64,000 bases of DNA from CAIMUX01 sp964473865 (GTDB lineage: Bacteria; Eisenbacteria; RBG-16-71-46; CAIMUX01). The position numbers and the translations under genes are program-made. The DNA lies in the NCBI GenBank assembly GCA_964473865.1, contig CAYYQN010000020.1, forward strand, positions 14,967 to 78,966, written 5' to 3'. The stretch's first letter is position 1. Every line of letters starts with the position of its first letter. Positions 37,011 through 46,333 of this stretch are shown piece after piece. The notes beneath the pieces were generated by a model that saw only the letters and a program-made list of their open reading frames with translations, had not been told where the DNA came from and did no database searches.

Positions 37011-37628
37011 ATGAAGCGGACGATGCTCCTGTCCTTTCTCCTGACCTTGGCAGCCGGCGCTCTGCTGGCTGGATTCGCCGGCGCCAACCCCGTTCCCGTT
37101 GGCACCTGCTGCCTTCCGGGCTACATCTGCGAGGTCCTGGACCAGCCCGCCTGCGAAAGTGCCGGCGGTTTCTTCCAGGGGGCGCCGGAATGCACGCCGA
37201 TGAGTTGTCTTCCGGGAACCGGCGCATGCTGCGCTCCCGACGGGACCTGCGGCGTCACCAACATCCTGATTTGCGGCGAGGCCGGGGGGACCTATCAGGG
37301 TGACTTCACCATCTGCGAGCCGAATCCTTGCCTCCCGGCGGTTGGCGCGTGCTGTGTGGCGGGGGACGGTTGCCAGGTTCTGGGTTACTTCGAGTGCCTC
37401 GCCGGCGGCGGCGCATGGAAGGGCGGCACCTGCTCGCCGTGCGATCCCTGTGCGCCGACGGAGTACTGGGCTTGCTGCATGCCCTATGGATGCGTGCTCG
37501 ACCAGTCGTTCAACTGCTGCATGAACGGCGGGACCTTCCACGCGGGCAGCGTCTGCGAGCCGACCCCCTGCGATCCGAGTCCCGCGGAAAACAGCTCCTG
37601 GGGGCAGATCAAGAGAAGCTATCGGTGA
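37011..37628 (+). CDS. secreted Cys-rich GACC-repeat protein with WG-YR tail
   Basis: 205 aa. Signal peptide residues 1-26 ('LLAGFAGA'). The mature protein is four repeats of about 38 residues of pattern G-x-C-C-...-C-...-C-x-x-x-G-G-x-[FYW]-x-G-...-C-x-x-x-[PS]-C. Each has about six Cys, so a disulfide-knotted string is likely. It ends with 'ENSSWGQIKRSYR', the same 13-residue tail type as the 421-aa and 277-aa proteins. No known family recognised. ATG 37011 has GGGAGG 6 nt upstream. It sits 120 bp before the 421-aa gene, which shares both repeat and tail. Confidence 0.8.
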   Translation: MKRTMLLSFLLTLAAGALLAGFAGANPVPVGTCCLPGYICEVLDQPACESAGGFFQGAPECTPMSCLPGTGACCAPDGTCGVTNILICGEAGGTYQGDFTICEPNPCLPAVGACCVAGDGCQVLGYFECLAGGGAWKGGTCSPCDPCAPTEYWACCMPYGCVLDQSFNCCMNGGTFHAGSVCEPTPCDPSPAENSSWGQIKRSYR

Positions 37629-37748
37629 CCGCGGATCGCGGGCAAAACGACGGGGCCCGCAACTCACCAGACGCGGCGGAGGACCGGCAGGGGGAGGCCC
37701 GCGGCTCGGGTCGATGATCTGCGCCTGTCCGGACGGCTCTGAGGGAGA

Positions 37749-39014
37749 ATGCCGATCCTGCGTCGTCTACTCGTCGTTCTTCTCCTGCTCACCCTCGCTG
37801 GCGCGTCGGGCGCGTCAATCACCGGCAACCTCTCCCCGACCATCAAGGACCCGGGTGTGCCCTATGTGAACCCGCCCGTCCGCGTCAACGGCGACACCGT
37901 CGACGATCCGTTCGTCGTTCCAGGGTCTCTGCCTCAGACCGTCACCGGCACGACTGCCGGCTTCGCGAACGACTACGACGAGGTCTGTCCCTACAGCGGC
38001 TCGACTGCTCCGGATGTGGTCTACAGCTTCACGCTGACCAGTCCGTACACTCTCGCGATCAACATCGATCTCTGCTACAGCAGCTACGACACCAAGCTGT
38101 ACGTCCACCAGGACGCGTCCACGCCGGGTGCCCCGTTTGCCTGCAACGACGACTACTACTTCGCCGCTCCCTGCTACACCTACTCCTCCTTCCTCGGGAT
38201 GGTGCCGGTTGCGGTCGGCCACACGTACTACATCGTGATCGATGGCTACGGCTCCGCCAATGGCGCCTACTCCTGTCGGATCGACGATGGTGGGCTTGGA
38301 GAGTGGGTCGGCGCGTGCTGCTTCGCCGGCGGCGGTTGCAGCGTCGTGCTCGAACCTCACTGCACGGGGATCTGGCAGGGTCCGGGCACAACGTGCATCC
38401 CGAACCCGTGTGTGCCGCTGCCCCAGGTGGAGTGCCCGCCCGGCTCGCTGGTCGAGATTGAGGACAACGGCGGCTGCAACAGCACGCCGCACACCTTCCA
38501 GCCGATCCACCCGCAGGCTGAAGGCTGCGCCACGATGTGCGGCACGGCCTGGGCCAACTACAACAGCCGGGACACGGACTGGTACCTGTCCTTCGGTACC
38601 GGAGAGACGATGACCGGAACTGCGGTAGGTGAGTTCGGGCTGCAATACCTCCTCATCTACGGCACCGATTGCGCCGCCCCGAGCTACTACCTCGCCACCG
38701 CCGATCCGGGCGTGCCGGTTACCCTGAGCTGCGTGGTGGATGACGGCGCCGAAGTCTGGAACTGGCTCGGCTGCGCCGTGTTCGCGAACTGGCCCGAGGG
38801 CGACTACGTGTTCGATGTCTGTGGCATTCAGGACCCGCCGCCGCCGCCGGGTGCCTGCTGCGTCCTTGGTGCCTGCATGGTGGTCACGCCGGAGCTGTGC
38901 CAGTTCGCCGACGGCACGTTCATCGGTCCGGCGGTGCCGTGCGTCCCGGATCCGTGCCAGCCGGTCGCGATCGAGCGAAGGAGCTGGGGCGCTTTGAAGA
39001 GTCTGTACCGGTAG
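37749..39014 (+). CDS. secreted protein with PPC-like domains, GACC repeats and WG-YR tail
   Basis: 421 aa. Signal peptide residues 1-22. Residues 45-180 resemble a bacterial pre-peptidase C-terminal (PPC)-like beta sandwich ('DVVYSFTLTSPYTLAINID', 'YYIVIDGYG'). A GACC repeat follows at about 187-225, then a second beta-sandwich (about 230-360), then another GACC repeat (370-410). The end is 'ERRSWGALKSLYR'. No catalytic residues seen; likely a binding or structural surface protein. Its ribosome site GAGGGAGA is very close to the ATG. Confidence 0.8.
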   Translation: MPILRRLLVVLLLLTLAGASGASITGNLSPTIKDPGVPYVNPPVRVNGDTVDDPFVVPGSLPQTVTGTTAGFANDYDEVCPYSGSTAPDVVYSFTLTSPYTLAINIDLCYSSYDTKLYVHQDASTPGAPFACNDDYYFAAPCYTYSSFLGMVPVAVGHTYYIVIDGYGSANGAYSCRIDDGGLGEWVGACCFAGGGCSVVLEPHCTGIWQGPGTTCIPNPCVPLPQVECPPGSLVEIEDNGGCNSTPHTFQPIHPQAEGCATMCGTAWANYNSRDTDWYLSFGTGETMTGTAVGEFGLQYLLIYGTDCAAPSYYLATADPGVPVTLSCVVDDGAEVWNWLGCAVFANWPEGDYVFDVCGIQDPPPPPGACCVLGACMVVTPELCQFADGTFIGPAVPCVPDPCQPVAIERRSWGALKSLYR

Positions 39015-39150
39015 TCCACGGACGCCCCCGCCGTGGCCGGGTTCGGGTTTCCCCGAAGCTGGCACCTCGCGCCGGCGGCTGCCGCGCCGGACCGTTCCGG
39101 CTTCTCGACCAGGAGACGAAGGTCAGGGCCGACTTTGGCGTCGGCGACTG

Positions 39151-39963
39151 TCATCGCGTCTTCCGCAGGACCGGCACCATCCGCCAGGCCGCGGTGTCAT
39201 TGGTAAACGGAACGGTCGCCTGCATCGATCCGAACACGGCGGCCAGTTCGTATCTCCCGGAGGCTGCCACCAGAGCCTTGAACTCATTTGCGGTGAAGCA
39301 GCGCTGGGGGGCGCGATCCTGGACGATGTTGGCGCCGTTGGGACCTTCGTATCGAAGGGTGACACTCACATCGGTGATCTGGGTGATGGGATCGAAGACA
39401 TCACTCTCCGCACCCCAGGCAACGCTGACCTTCACTCCGTCCCGCTCGCTGTGCCAGCTGTTCTGTGTCGAGGTTGCGGTTCGAAAGACATCTCTGGGAT
39501 GGGCCATCTCGAGAACGTAGAGCCCGCCCGTTGTGAGGTGATCGGCTACGCACCTGAGGTGACGCAAGACGGCTTCATTGTCCAGAAGGTAGCTGCTCGA
39601 GTCCATGAGCAAGGTCGCCAGGTCATAGGCCTGGGGCAGCCGGAAATCAACCATGTCCGCGCAGACGCCATCGATTGGCGCCCCCTCCGCCCGTGCGGTC
39701 GCAAGCGCGTATTCCACCATATCCGGTACCAGATCCAGGGCCGTGGCCCGAGTCCCTCGCCGGGCAAACTCTCTCGTATGCTGCGCCGGGCCAGCGGCCA
39801 GTTCCAGGAAACTGCGCGCGGCTTCTCCTCGATACCGGCGGGACAGCTCTTCGAGGAAATCGCACTCCGCCGGGACGTTGCGAAAATCGAAGGCGATGTC
39901 GTAGATCCTGGAGAGCCTGTAGAACTCAGTGTGGTTTCGGACCGTCTCCGGTATGCCGTTCAT
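39151..39963 (-). CDS. class I SAM-dependent methyltransferase
   Basis: 270 aa, cytoplasmic. SAM motif I is 'FLELAAGPAQHTREFARRG' (near 50-68), acidic motif II 'ATALDLVPDMVEYA', and 'ICADMVDF'-like motif III reads 'VCADMVDFRLP'. It is a Methyltransf_25/11-type fold; substrate unknown. ATG 39963 is preferred to ATG 39981 since AAGGAGAG sits 7 nt before it. It converges on the 421-aa gene and is divergent from the barrel protein. Confidence 0.85.
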   Translation of the reverse strand: MNGIPETVRNHTEFYRLSRIYDIAFDFRNVPAECDFLEELSRRYRGEAARSFLELAAGPAQHTREFARRGTRATALDLVPDMVEYALATARAEGAPIDGVCADMVDFRLPQAYDLATLLMDSSSYLLDNEAVLRHLRCVADHLTTGGLYVLEMAHPRDVFRTATSTQNSWHSERDGVKVSVAWGAESDVFDPITQITDVSVTLRYEGPNGANIVQDRAPQRCFTANEFKALVAASGRYELAAVFGSMQATVPFTNDTAAWRMVPVLRKTR

Positions 39964-40377
39964 GACACTCTCCTTGCTCATGCTCGGGGGCAGGCAGACG
40001 TCTGCCGTTTGCCAGCCGTAACCAGCCGAGATCGGTACCGCCGGGCATCCGCGGGTCCGATGCAGCAGGAAGTCCTGCCGGTCCGATCGGGTCGCGCGCC
40101 GGACGCCGGATCACGCGGGGCTCCACGGCGAACCGGCTTCGTCAGAATCTCCTGAAAAGGAGCCGTCTTGTCAAACGCCGTAAATCGTGAACCGAACGAC
40201 AGAGCTGAGAGCCAACAGGAAGTGGTCTCGGAATTCGAATTGCGGATCTTCTCTCCGGCCGCCGCCGGTGACCGCAATCCGAGCGGCGCGGTGAGCGCGG
40301 TCACCGCGGGCGAGAAGAGCGCCGAGCCCGAAAGCGTCGTTGACCCTGTGCCCCTCCGCTACTACACTCGCCCCCGT
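39964..40377. other. divergent intergenic region, methyltransferase / barrel protein
   Basis: 414 bp. A 70-codon frame (from 40168) runs into the barrel gene but has no hydrophobic signal and no strong ribosome site, so I treat it as non-coding leader. It contains the 10-bp inverted repeat listed separately. Confidence 0.45.
40266..40306. repeat. 10-bp perfect inverted repeat upstream of barrel gene
   Basis: CGGTGACCGC (40266-40275) and GCGGTCACCG (40297-40306) with 21 nt between, 72 bp before the ATG at 40378. Each arm is itself near-palindromic (GGTGACC), which suggests paired regulator half-sites or an mRNA hairpin in the leader. Confidence 0.45.
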
Positions 40378-41142
40378 ATGACCTTGCGCCTGCCGGTGCC
40401 GGGGCGGTTGGCTGCCGCGCCCTTTCTCTTCGGAGCGCTCCTCCTCGGGCGCCCCGACGGTGCGTGTGCGGAAACATCCCCTGCGAGGATTGCGCCCTCG
40501 GTCACCCTGCGCGCCGGCCTCAGCGTCTCCGAGCACTACGGCACCGAAGAACGCGGACAGGAGTACGAGGTGCACAGCCGCCGGCGCAACAGCGCCGTGG
40601 CCTCGCTCTCGCTCCACCTGCCGGTAACGGAGCGGTTCGGCCTGCAGCAGGAGATCTGCTACGTCCGCAAGGGCTCCCGCCAGGACATCGGCGTGAAGAT
40701 CCTTGAGATACCGACTACGCTGGATGTGACCTACGACCTTGACTACATCGAGATCCCCGCGCTCCTGCGCTTCGAATGGCGGGCCTCGCGGCGACCGAGC
40801 CTTTACAGCCTATCCGGTGGGGCGCTCTCCCTCGTCGTCCACGATCGTTACCGGTTGCGCGGCGAAGTGAGCGACGGCGAGCAGACCGTCCCAATACGCG
40901 CCGACGCCGACATGCGCGAGGTGAGCGGCTTCGACTTCAATTTCGTCTATGGTTTCGGCTCCGAGTTCGTTCTTTCCGGCCTCGACCTCGCGCTGGAGTA
41001 TCGCTTCGCCATCGGCTGGAACGAGCTGCGGCTTCCCACCTACGCCTACGTCCCTTTCGGCGATGAGGAGATCCTGGTGGAGAACGCGCCGGTTCCGCTT
41101 CGCAACCAGAGCCACTGGCTGACCGTGGGGTACCGTTTCTAG
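40378..41142 (+). CDS. outer-membrane beta-barrel (PorT-like) protein
   Basis: 254 aa. Signal peptide residues 1-33 ('PDGACAE'). The mature part alternates amphipathic strands ('FGLQQEICYVRKGSRQDIG', 'LEYRFAIGWNEL') and ends 'SHWLTVGYRF' with terminal Phe, typical of the porin-family OMP_b-brl_2 group. Role: small outer-membrane barrel of unknown ligand. The ribosome site for ATG 40378 is poor. Starts upstream would bury the signal, so this one is preferred. The stop overlaps the ribosome site of the 502-aa gene. Confidence 0.72.
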   Translation: MTLRLPVPGRLAAAPFLFGALLLGRPDGACAETSPARIAPSVTLRAGLSVSEHYGTEERGQEYEVHSRRRNSAVASLSLHLPVTERFGLQQEICYVRKGSRQDIGVKILEIPTTLDVTYDLDYIEIPALLRFEWRASRRPSLYSLSGGALSLVVHDRYRLRGEVSDGEQTVPIRADADMREVSGFDFNFVYGFGSEFVLSGLDLALEYRFAIGWNELRLPTYAYVPFGDEEILVENAPVPLRNQSHWLTVGYRF

Positions 41143-41152
41143 GAGGCACTCG

Positions 41153-42661
41153 ATGCGCACCCGGCCGACCCGACTCCCGCTCCTTGTCGTCTTCTCGCTG
41201 GTCGCGAGCGCCCCGTCGGCGTGGAGCTTCGCCTACTGGAACGAGACCCGCCACAGCGCCTCCCTCTCGGACGGGCGGATCGTCGTGCGCACGGAAAACC
41301 CGTCGGGTTCCGGCGCCAGCAACGCGCTTCTCTACTCCACGGGCGTCGTGGAGGAGACGGCAATGTCGGCGGTCGCCGACGGGCCTTCCACGGTCGAGGC
41401 GGCGGCCCCCGGACCGACGACGCAGCGTCGCTACTATGGGTTCCGCCACCTGCACGGAACCGAGATCGAGGTTCAGCCGGTGCGGCTCGCCGACGGGGCT
41501 GCGCCCGCCCCGGGCGGGCTGACGCGGATCGCGGTTGACCCCGCCAACGACCAGCTCTTCGGTTTGACGCATCTCGACCTTGTCGACTGCCGCGTGAGCT
41601 TCGACGGCACGCGCCTGCTGGCCGCGCTCCGCAACAACGGCGGAGGCTTCCCGGTGAGCAGCGGCCTCACCTTCTACGGCTATCTCCTGGGGATCGCCGA
41701 CCCCTCCGACGCCGACCCCGACACCGTCTTCGCCCTGCTCTACACCTACAACCAGCCGGGCATCATCAGCCCGGGCTTGTACAAGATCTTCGGGACCGGG
41801 CTGAGCGACCTGGTGAAGATCGGCGATGTCACGGCCACGATCGTCGCCTCCGAGAACACGCTCCTGCTCTCCTGTCAGCTGGCGAACCTTTACGGCGACC
41901 CTGACTTTGCCTCCTGGTTCGACCCGGTCGAGCGGCGCGTCTCGGTGGCTGGGTTCACGCAGAAGATCACGCTGGTCGGCGGCGCGCAGGAGGCCGATCG
42001 CACGCCGGGCGGCGACGCCTACCTGCGTGAGTTCGCGGTCGACCCGGGCGCGAACCAGTTGCCGTCGCTGCAGGGGATGCAGATTGTGGGCGTGGGGGCG
42101 AACGCCTTCGTGCAGGTGACCTACGCCGACGCCGATGCACACTGCCCCGTGCTGTCCGAAGTGCGCTTCGACGGCGGTGCTTCCTACGCGATGCGTCCGC
42201 AGACGCTGGACTACTCCGGACCGGTCGTCTACCGATCCGCGCCGGGGATCCCGCCGCTGGTGGGCGGCGGCTGGGTGACGGCGGTGGCGCGATTCAGCGA
42301 CAACCAGTCCGACGTGGTGCAGACTCAGCTCTCCCTGACTGCAGCGCCGGGGGACCGGACGGAGGGTGCCGGCCTTTCCGGAGCGGCCCAACCGTCGGCC
42401 TGGTGTCTGCCAAATCCGTCGGGGGCCGAGGTGCAGTTCGGCTTGCGAAGCGAGAGCGCGCCGTTGCGTCAGGTACTCATCCTCGACGCGCGCGGCCGGC
42501 TGGTCCGTGTCTGCGCGCCGAGCGGCGCGGACGTGGCGGCGAACACCATCCGCTGGGACGGCCGAGACGCCGCGGGGCGCCCGGCGCCCGCGGGCTGCTA
42601 CTTCTGGCGCATCGAGATGCCGGGAGGACCTCTGCGAGGCGCCCTCGTTCGCGTCCGCTGA
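41153..42661 (+). CDS. secreted protein with C-terminal FlgD-like domain
   Basis: 502 aa. Signal peptide ends at 'PSAWSF' (about residue 25). The middle (30-400) is beta-rich with no family recognised. The last about 85 residues form the FlgD-like Ig domain: 'WCLPNPSGAEVQF', then 'ILDARGRLVRV', 'IRWDGRDAAGRPAPAGCYFW', ending 'LVRVR'. TAGGAGG, formed across the stop of the barrel gene 10 bp upstream, is its ribosome site, so the two are co-translated. Likely an exported partner of the barrel protein. Confidence 0.82.
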   Translation: MRTRPTRLPLLVVFSLVASAPSAWSFAYWNETRHSASLSDGRIVVRTENPSGSGASNALLYSTGVVEETAMSAVADGPSTVEAAAPGPTTQRRYYGFRHLHGTEIEVQPVRLADGAAPAPGGLTRIAVDPANDQLFGLTHLDLVDCRVSFDGTRLLAALRNNGGGFPVSSGLTFYGYLLGIADPSDADPDTVFALLYTYNQPGIISPGLYKIFGTGLSDLVKIGDVTATIVASENTLLLSCQLANLYGDPDFASWFDPVERRVSVAGFTQKITLVGGAQEADRTPGGDAYLREFAVDPGANQLPSLQGMQIVGVGANAFVQVTYADADAHCPVLSEVRFDGGASYAMRPQTLDYSGPVVYRSAPGIPPLVGGGWVTAVARFSDNQSDVVQTQLSLTAAPGDRTEGAGLSGAAQPSAWCLPNPSGAEVQFGLRSESAPLRQVLILDARGRLVRVCAPSGADVAANTIRWDGRDAAGRPAPAGCYFWRIEMPGGPLRGALVRVR

Positions 42662-42793
42662 CCGCGCTGGTCAAGGGCAGCCGACCGCGCCGGTCCGCGT
42701 CCGCCTCCCTGGGCCCCGGGTCCCGATCCGCGCAGCCCCCGTGGACTCGTCGGTTCCAAGCGGCTATCTGCTTCTGAAATCGAGCGTTCCGCG

Positions 42794-42822
42794 TTGACAC
42801 CGCCCCACGGACATGAGATCAT
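42794..42822 (+). promoter_or_regulatory. candidate sigma-70-like promoter
   Basis: TTGACA (42794-42799), 17-nt spacer, GATCAT (42817-42822; 4 of 6 to TATAAT). It would give a very short leader to the ATG at 42846. Confidence 0.35.
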
Positions 42823-42845
42823 GGAGACTCGTACGGGGGCACTCC

Positions 42846-43631
42846 ATGAATCACCGACACCGGCGCACCGTCCACCGGACGGCCACTGCCCTGCTCCTCC
42901 TCCTGGCTGGGTCGCTCCTCGCCCCGAGCTCGGCGTTGGCCGAGTATCTCGTGGTCCCCGGCTCCTCCAAGAATGCCGTCCACCTGGAGATTGTCGGCCC
43001 ATCCGCCTGGTCAGTCACGGCGGAGGTGCTGTCGCATCCTTCCTGGATGACCCGTCTGTCTCTCGGCTACGAGCCGCTCGAGTCCGGCCCGGGCGTGCTC
43101 ATCACGTTTGACGTGGATCCGTCAGTGCGCCCGGGCGGAACCGGGACGCTCGTGCTGTCGTTGACGACGCGGGATCTGGGAGGGAAGAACGTGGTCGCCG
43201 GGAACGTGGCCGCCGAGAGCGGGGCCGGCCCCATGCTCCGGCGGGTGCCGCTGCGTCTGGCGACCGCGGCCCCCCCAATGCAGCGCAGCTTCCGAATCGA
43301 TGAGTGCTGCCTCCTCGCTTCCGGAATCGACGGGGCGATGGATGGGATCCCGAACCGTCCGGTTCTGCTCGGCTCCGCTCCCAATCCGTGGTGCGTCCGC
43401 ACGGCCATCCGCTTTGGTCTGCCGGCGAGCGGCAGCGTGACGCTGCGCGTCTTCAACGTGGCCGGCAGCCTGCAGCGGGAGATCCGCGCGGCCAACCTCG
43501 CGCCGGGATATCACGAGATCCCGTGGGACGGGCGCGACCCGGACGGACGCCCGCTGCCGCCCGGTGTCTACTTCTACGCGTTGTCATCCGATCGGTGGGT
43601 GACCACAGGCAAGACGCTCCTTCTGCGGTGA
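42846..43631 (+). CDS. secreted protein with C-terminal FlgD-like domain
   Basis: 261 aa. Signal peptide residues 1-33 ('SSALAEY'). Residues 35-140 form a beta-sandwich ('VVPGSSKNAVHLEIVGPSAW'). A short linker is followed by the FlgD-like Ig domain ('LGSAPNPWCVRTAIRFGL', 'IPWDGRDPDGRPLPPGVYFY', end 'GKTLLLR'). Function unknown. ATG 42846 starts the signal directly; the ribosome site is weak. The stop is 29 bp before the 890-aa hydrolase gene. Confidence 0.78.
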   Translation: MNHRHRRTVHRTATALLLLLAGSLLAPSSALAEYLVVPGSSKNAVHLEIVGPSAWSVTAEVLSHPSWMTRLSLGYEPLESGPGVLITFDVDPSVRPGGTGTLVLSLTTRDLGGKNVVAGNVAAESGAGPMLRRVPLRLATAAPPMQRSFRIDECCLLASGIDGAMDGIPNRPVLLGSAPNPWCVRTAIRFGLPASGSVTLRVFNVAGSLQREIRAANLAPGYHEIPWDGRDPDGRPLPPGVYFYALSSDRWVTTGKTLLLR

Positions 43632-43660
43632 ACGCCCGCGGGAGCATCGGGAGGTTCGGG

Positions 43661-46333
43661 GTGACGTCGCGCGGCGCACGGTGGTGGTGGCTCGGGATCG
43701 CGATGGTGTGCGTCATGCCCGGGATCGGTCCCGGTTCGGCGTGGGCGACCGACATCTATGAGACCGTGCCTCTGGGGCGGGATGCCTGCACGATCACCAT
43801 CACCGGCGGCGACCTCGAGATGTGCGCCCCGCAGACGGTCACCCTGGCCGCCCACCTGGAGTGCGGCCCGGAGTATGTACGGGTCCGGGATCCGGAGTGG
43901 TACCTGGACTCGGAATTCGCCGGCTCCGGGGACACGGTGACGGTGGCGCCGCCGCCGGGCGTGCATGTTCTCACCGTGACCTGTGCGGCCTGCGAGGACC
44001 AGATCACCGTCACGGTGCGGGACGAGGGCAGTTGCCCGTGGATGCCGCGGTTGAACGCGCTCTTTGCCGATGACGAGACCGAGGCGAGCGCCGGTGTCTT
44101 CCTGCCGGTCTATGAGGGACCCATCACGCCCGAGACGTTCGTGTACGCCAGGTACGCGATGCGACCGTTCGTGCTCTCCGCCGACGAGAGCCTCGCTTCG
44201 GGGCAGTTCCTTCTCGACGTGACCGGGGGGAACCTGCAGGTCTATCACGCCGACGGGTCGCTTCTGCCGGTCCCGGCCGGCTTCGACGTTTCCTCACTGC
44301 CCGAGACGCTGCTGGTCAACGCGACCGCTCCCGGAGAGGCGCGGGTGACCGCCAGCTATCAAAGCGGGCCTGCGCCGCCGCGCGGGAGGGAGGCCTACCA
44401 GGTCGGGGTCGACGAGGTCCGGATACGGGCCGGGGAATTCCCGGGCCTGGCCGGCCGGCCGCTGCCCAATTACCCCTTCTTCGAGTTCGTGGCCTCCGTG
44501 AACGACGACGAGATCTGGGGAGCGCTGGATCCCACGCGGCACGCCGAGCGCCTCGGTTTGCCGTATCAGGCTTACGTGGTGGCCCATCGCACCCCGGCGC
44601 AGTGGGCGATCGACAACAGTCTGGTCGATGTGAGCGGCGGCCCCGAGAGTGGCACCGTCAACCCGGGCTCCATCTCCGGGAACACCCTGGCGCTCTGGAC
44701 GACCGGGCTCGATCCCGGGACCATGGTCGGCCAGCCGTACGATGTCGTTTTCGATTTCGGACAGGACGGACATCTTGACCCCGGCGATCTGATCGACGGC
44801 CTGGACCTCTCTGAAGCCGGGGTATATGTCGTGGGCGACCTGAAGAACCCCGGGCCTTTCGCCACGAGCATGATCCAGTACAGCGGCGGGACCTGGCTGG
44901 GTCAACGCACCTACTATCCGGCCAACATTGCCGCCCTGGGCCAACTCCCGCTGGTGGTGATCAGCCACGGCAACGGCCACGACTACACCTGGTACGACTA
45001 CCTGGGATACCACCTGGCGTCCTACGGCTATCTGGTGATGGCCCACCAGAACAACACCCAGCCGGGGATCGAGTCCGCATCCACGACGACGCTCACCAAC
45101 ACGGACTACCTCATCGGAAGTCAGGCCACCATCGGGGGCGGCGTTCTCAACGGTCACATCGATGCCCGGCACATCACCTGGATCGGCCACAGTCGGGGCG
45201 GCGAGGGAGTGGTGCGGGCCTATGATCGCGTCTACGACGGCACCTATGTTCCGGTGAACTTCCACCTCGCCGACATCGTGCTCGTCAGCAGCATTGCGCC
45301 GACGGTGTACCTGGGCACGGTCGACACGAACCCCCACGAGGTGAACTATCACCTCCTCTTTGGAGCCGCCGACGGCGACGTCAACGGTGGCTGCGCCGTC
45401 GGCGATCGGCAGTCGCTCCGCATCGCCGAGGCGGCGAGAGGAAACGTCCAGGTCACGTACGTCCAGGGCGCCGGCCACAACGACTTCAACTGCTGTGGCT
45501 GGGCGGATGCCACCGGGCCGAACCTCATTGGCCGCGCCGAGGCCCAGGTCGTCGCTCGGAGCTACTTTCTCGCCCTGATCGACACCTATGTCCGGGGGAA
45601 CCCGGCGACCCGCGACTACCTGACCCGGCTCTACGCCGGCTTCCACCCCAGCGGCATCGCCCCGCAGGTTGTCTGCGCCAACACCTACCGGGATGCTCTC
45701 TCGACGGACCGCTTCGTGATCGACAACTACCAGACGAGCACCGACCCGGGATCCAGCAGCTCCGGGGGAGCGGTCACCTATGATGTGGCCAACGTGTACG
45801 AGAACCGGCTCGACGACGGAAACCTGAATTTCACCTGGAGCTCGTCGGATCCCATGAACGGCATGACCCGTTCGGACACCGGAGACCTCTATGCGGGTGG
45901 CGTCGTCTTCGACTGGACGGTGGGAGCCAGCGGCTTCTACAAGTTCGAGATCGTGCCGGACCAGCGCGATTTCCGCGGCCATCGGTATCTCTCGTTTCGC
46001 GCCTGTCAGGGCACGCGCCATCCCGAGACCGTGGCGTTGCAGGGTCCGCTGAGCTTCACCGTGACGCTGCAGGACGGGCAGGAGCGGCTGAGCTCGATCA
46101 ACTTCGCCGGCCAGGGGTCCATCACCAGACCGTACCAGCGGACGGGCCTGGGCACGGGCGCCGGCTGGGCCAATGAGTTCAACACCGTGCGTCTCCGGCT
46201 CTCGGACTTCGAAACCGACGGGTCGGGGATCGACCTCGGCAATATCGTGGCGGTGCGATTCGAGTTCGGGGCCGCGTCCGGATCGGCGCGAGGCCGGATC
46301 GGCATTGACGATGTGGAGCTGGCACGACAATGA
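43661..46333 (+). CDS. large secreted alpha/beta hydrolase with flanking beta domains
   Basis: 890 aa. Signal peptide residues 1-29 ('GPGSAWA'). The N-terminal about 380 residues are beta-rich. The hydrolase domain (about 420-670) has 'LVVISHGNGHDYTWYDYLG', nucleophile 'WIGHSRGGEGVVR', acid 'LFGAADGDVNGG' and 'VQGAGHNDFNCC'. The C-terminal about 190 residues form a galactose-binding/CBM-like beta-sandwich ('RGRIGIDDVELARQ'). Dienelactone hydrolase or PAF-acetylhydrolase-like; substrate unknown. It lacks both C-terminal signal types. GTG 43661 is chosen for GGGAGG 6 nt upstream; GTG 43628, overlapping the previous stop, is possible. Confidence 0.78.
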   Translation: MTSRGARWWWLGIAMVCVMPGIGPGSAWATDIYETVPLGRDACTITITGGDLEMCAPQTVTLAAHLECGPEYVRVRDPEWYLDSEFAGSGDTVTVAPPPGVHVLTVTCAACEDQITVTVRDEGSCPWMPRLNALFADDETEASAGVFLPVYEGPITPETFVYARYAMRPFVLSADESLASGQFLLDVTGGNLQVYHADGSLLPVPAGFDVSSLPETLLVNATAPGEARVTASYQSGPAPPRGREAYQVGVDEVRIRAGEFPGLAGRPLPNYPFFEFVASVNDDEIWGALDPTRHAERLGLPYQAYVVAHRTPAQWAIDNSLVDVSGGPESGTVNPGSISGNTLALWTTGLDPGTMVGQPYDVVFDFGQDGHLDPGDLIDGLDLSEAGVYVVGDLKNPGPFATSMIQYSGGTWLGQRTYYPANIAALGQLPLVVISHGNGHDYTWYDYLGYHLASYGYLVMAHQNNTQPGIESASTTTLTNTDYLIGSQATIGGGVLNGHIDARHITWIGHSRGGEGVVRAYDRVYDGTYVPVNFHLADIVLVSSIAPTVYLGTVDTNPHEVNYHLLFGAADGDVNGGCAVGDRQSLRIAEAARGNVQVTYVQGAGHNDFNCCGWADATGPNLIGRAEAQVVARSYFLALIDTYVRGNPATRDYLTRLYAGFHPSGIAPQVVCANTYRDALSTDRFVIDNYQTSTDPGSSSSGGAVTYDVANVYENRLDDGNLNFTWSSSDPMNGMTRSDTGDLYAGGVVFDWTVGASGFYKFEIVPDQRDFRGHRYLSFRACQGTRHPETVALQGPLSFTVTLQDGQERLSSINFAGQGSITRPYQRTGLGTGAGWANEFNTVRLRLSDFETDGSGIDLGNIVAVRFEFGAASGSARGRIGIDDVELARQ

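Noticed and set aside
44294..46330. 678-codon minus-strand frame
   Set aside because: Antisense to the 890-aa hydrolase with intact catalytic motifs; the minus frame has none.
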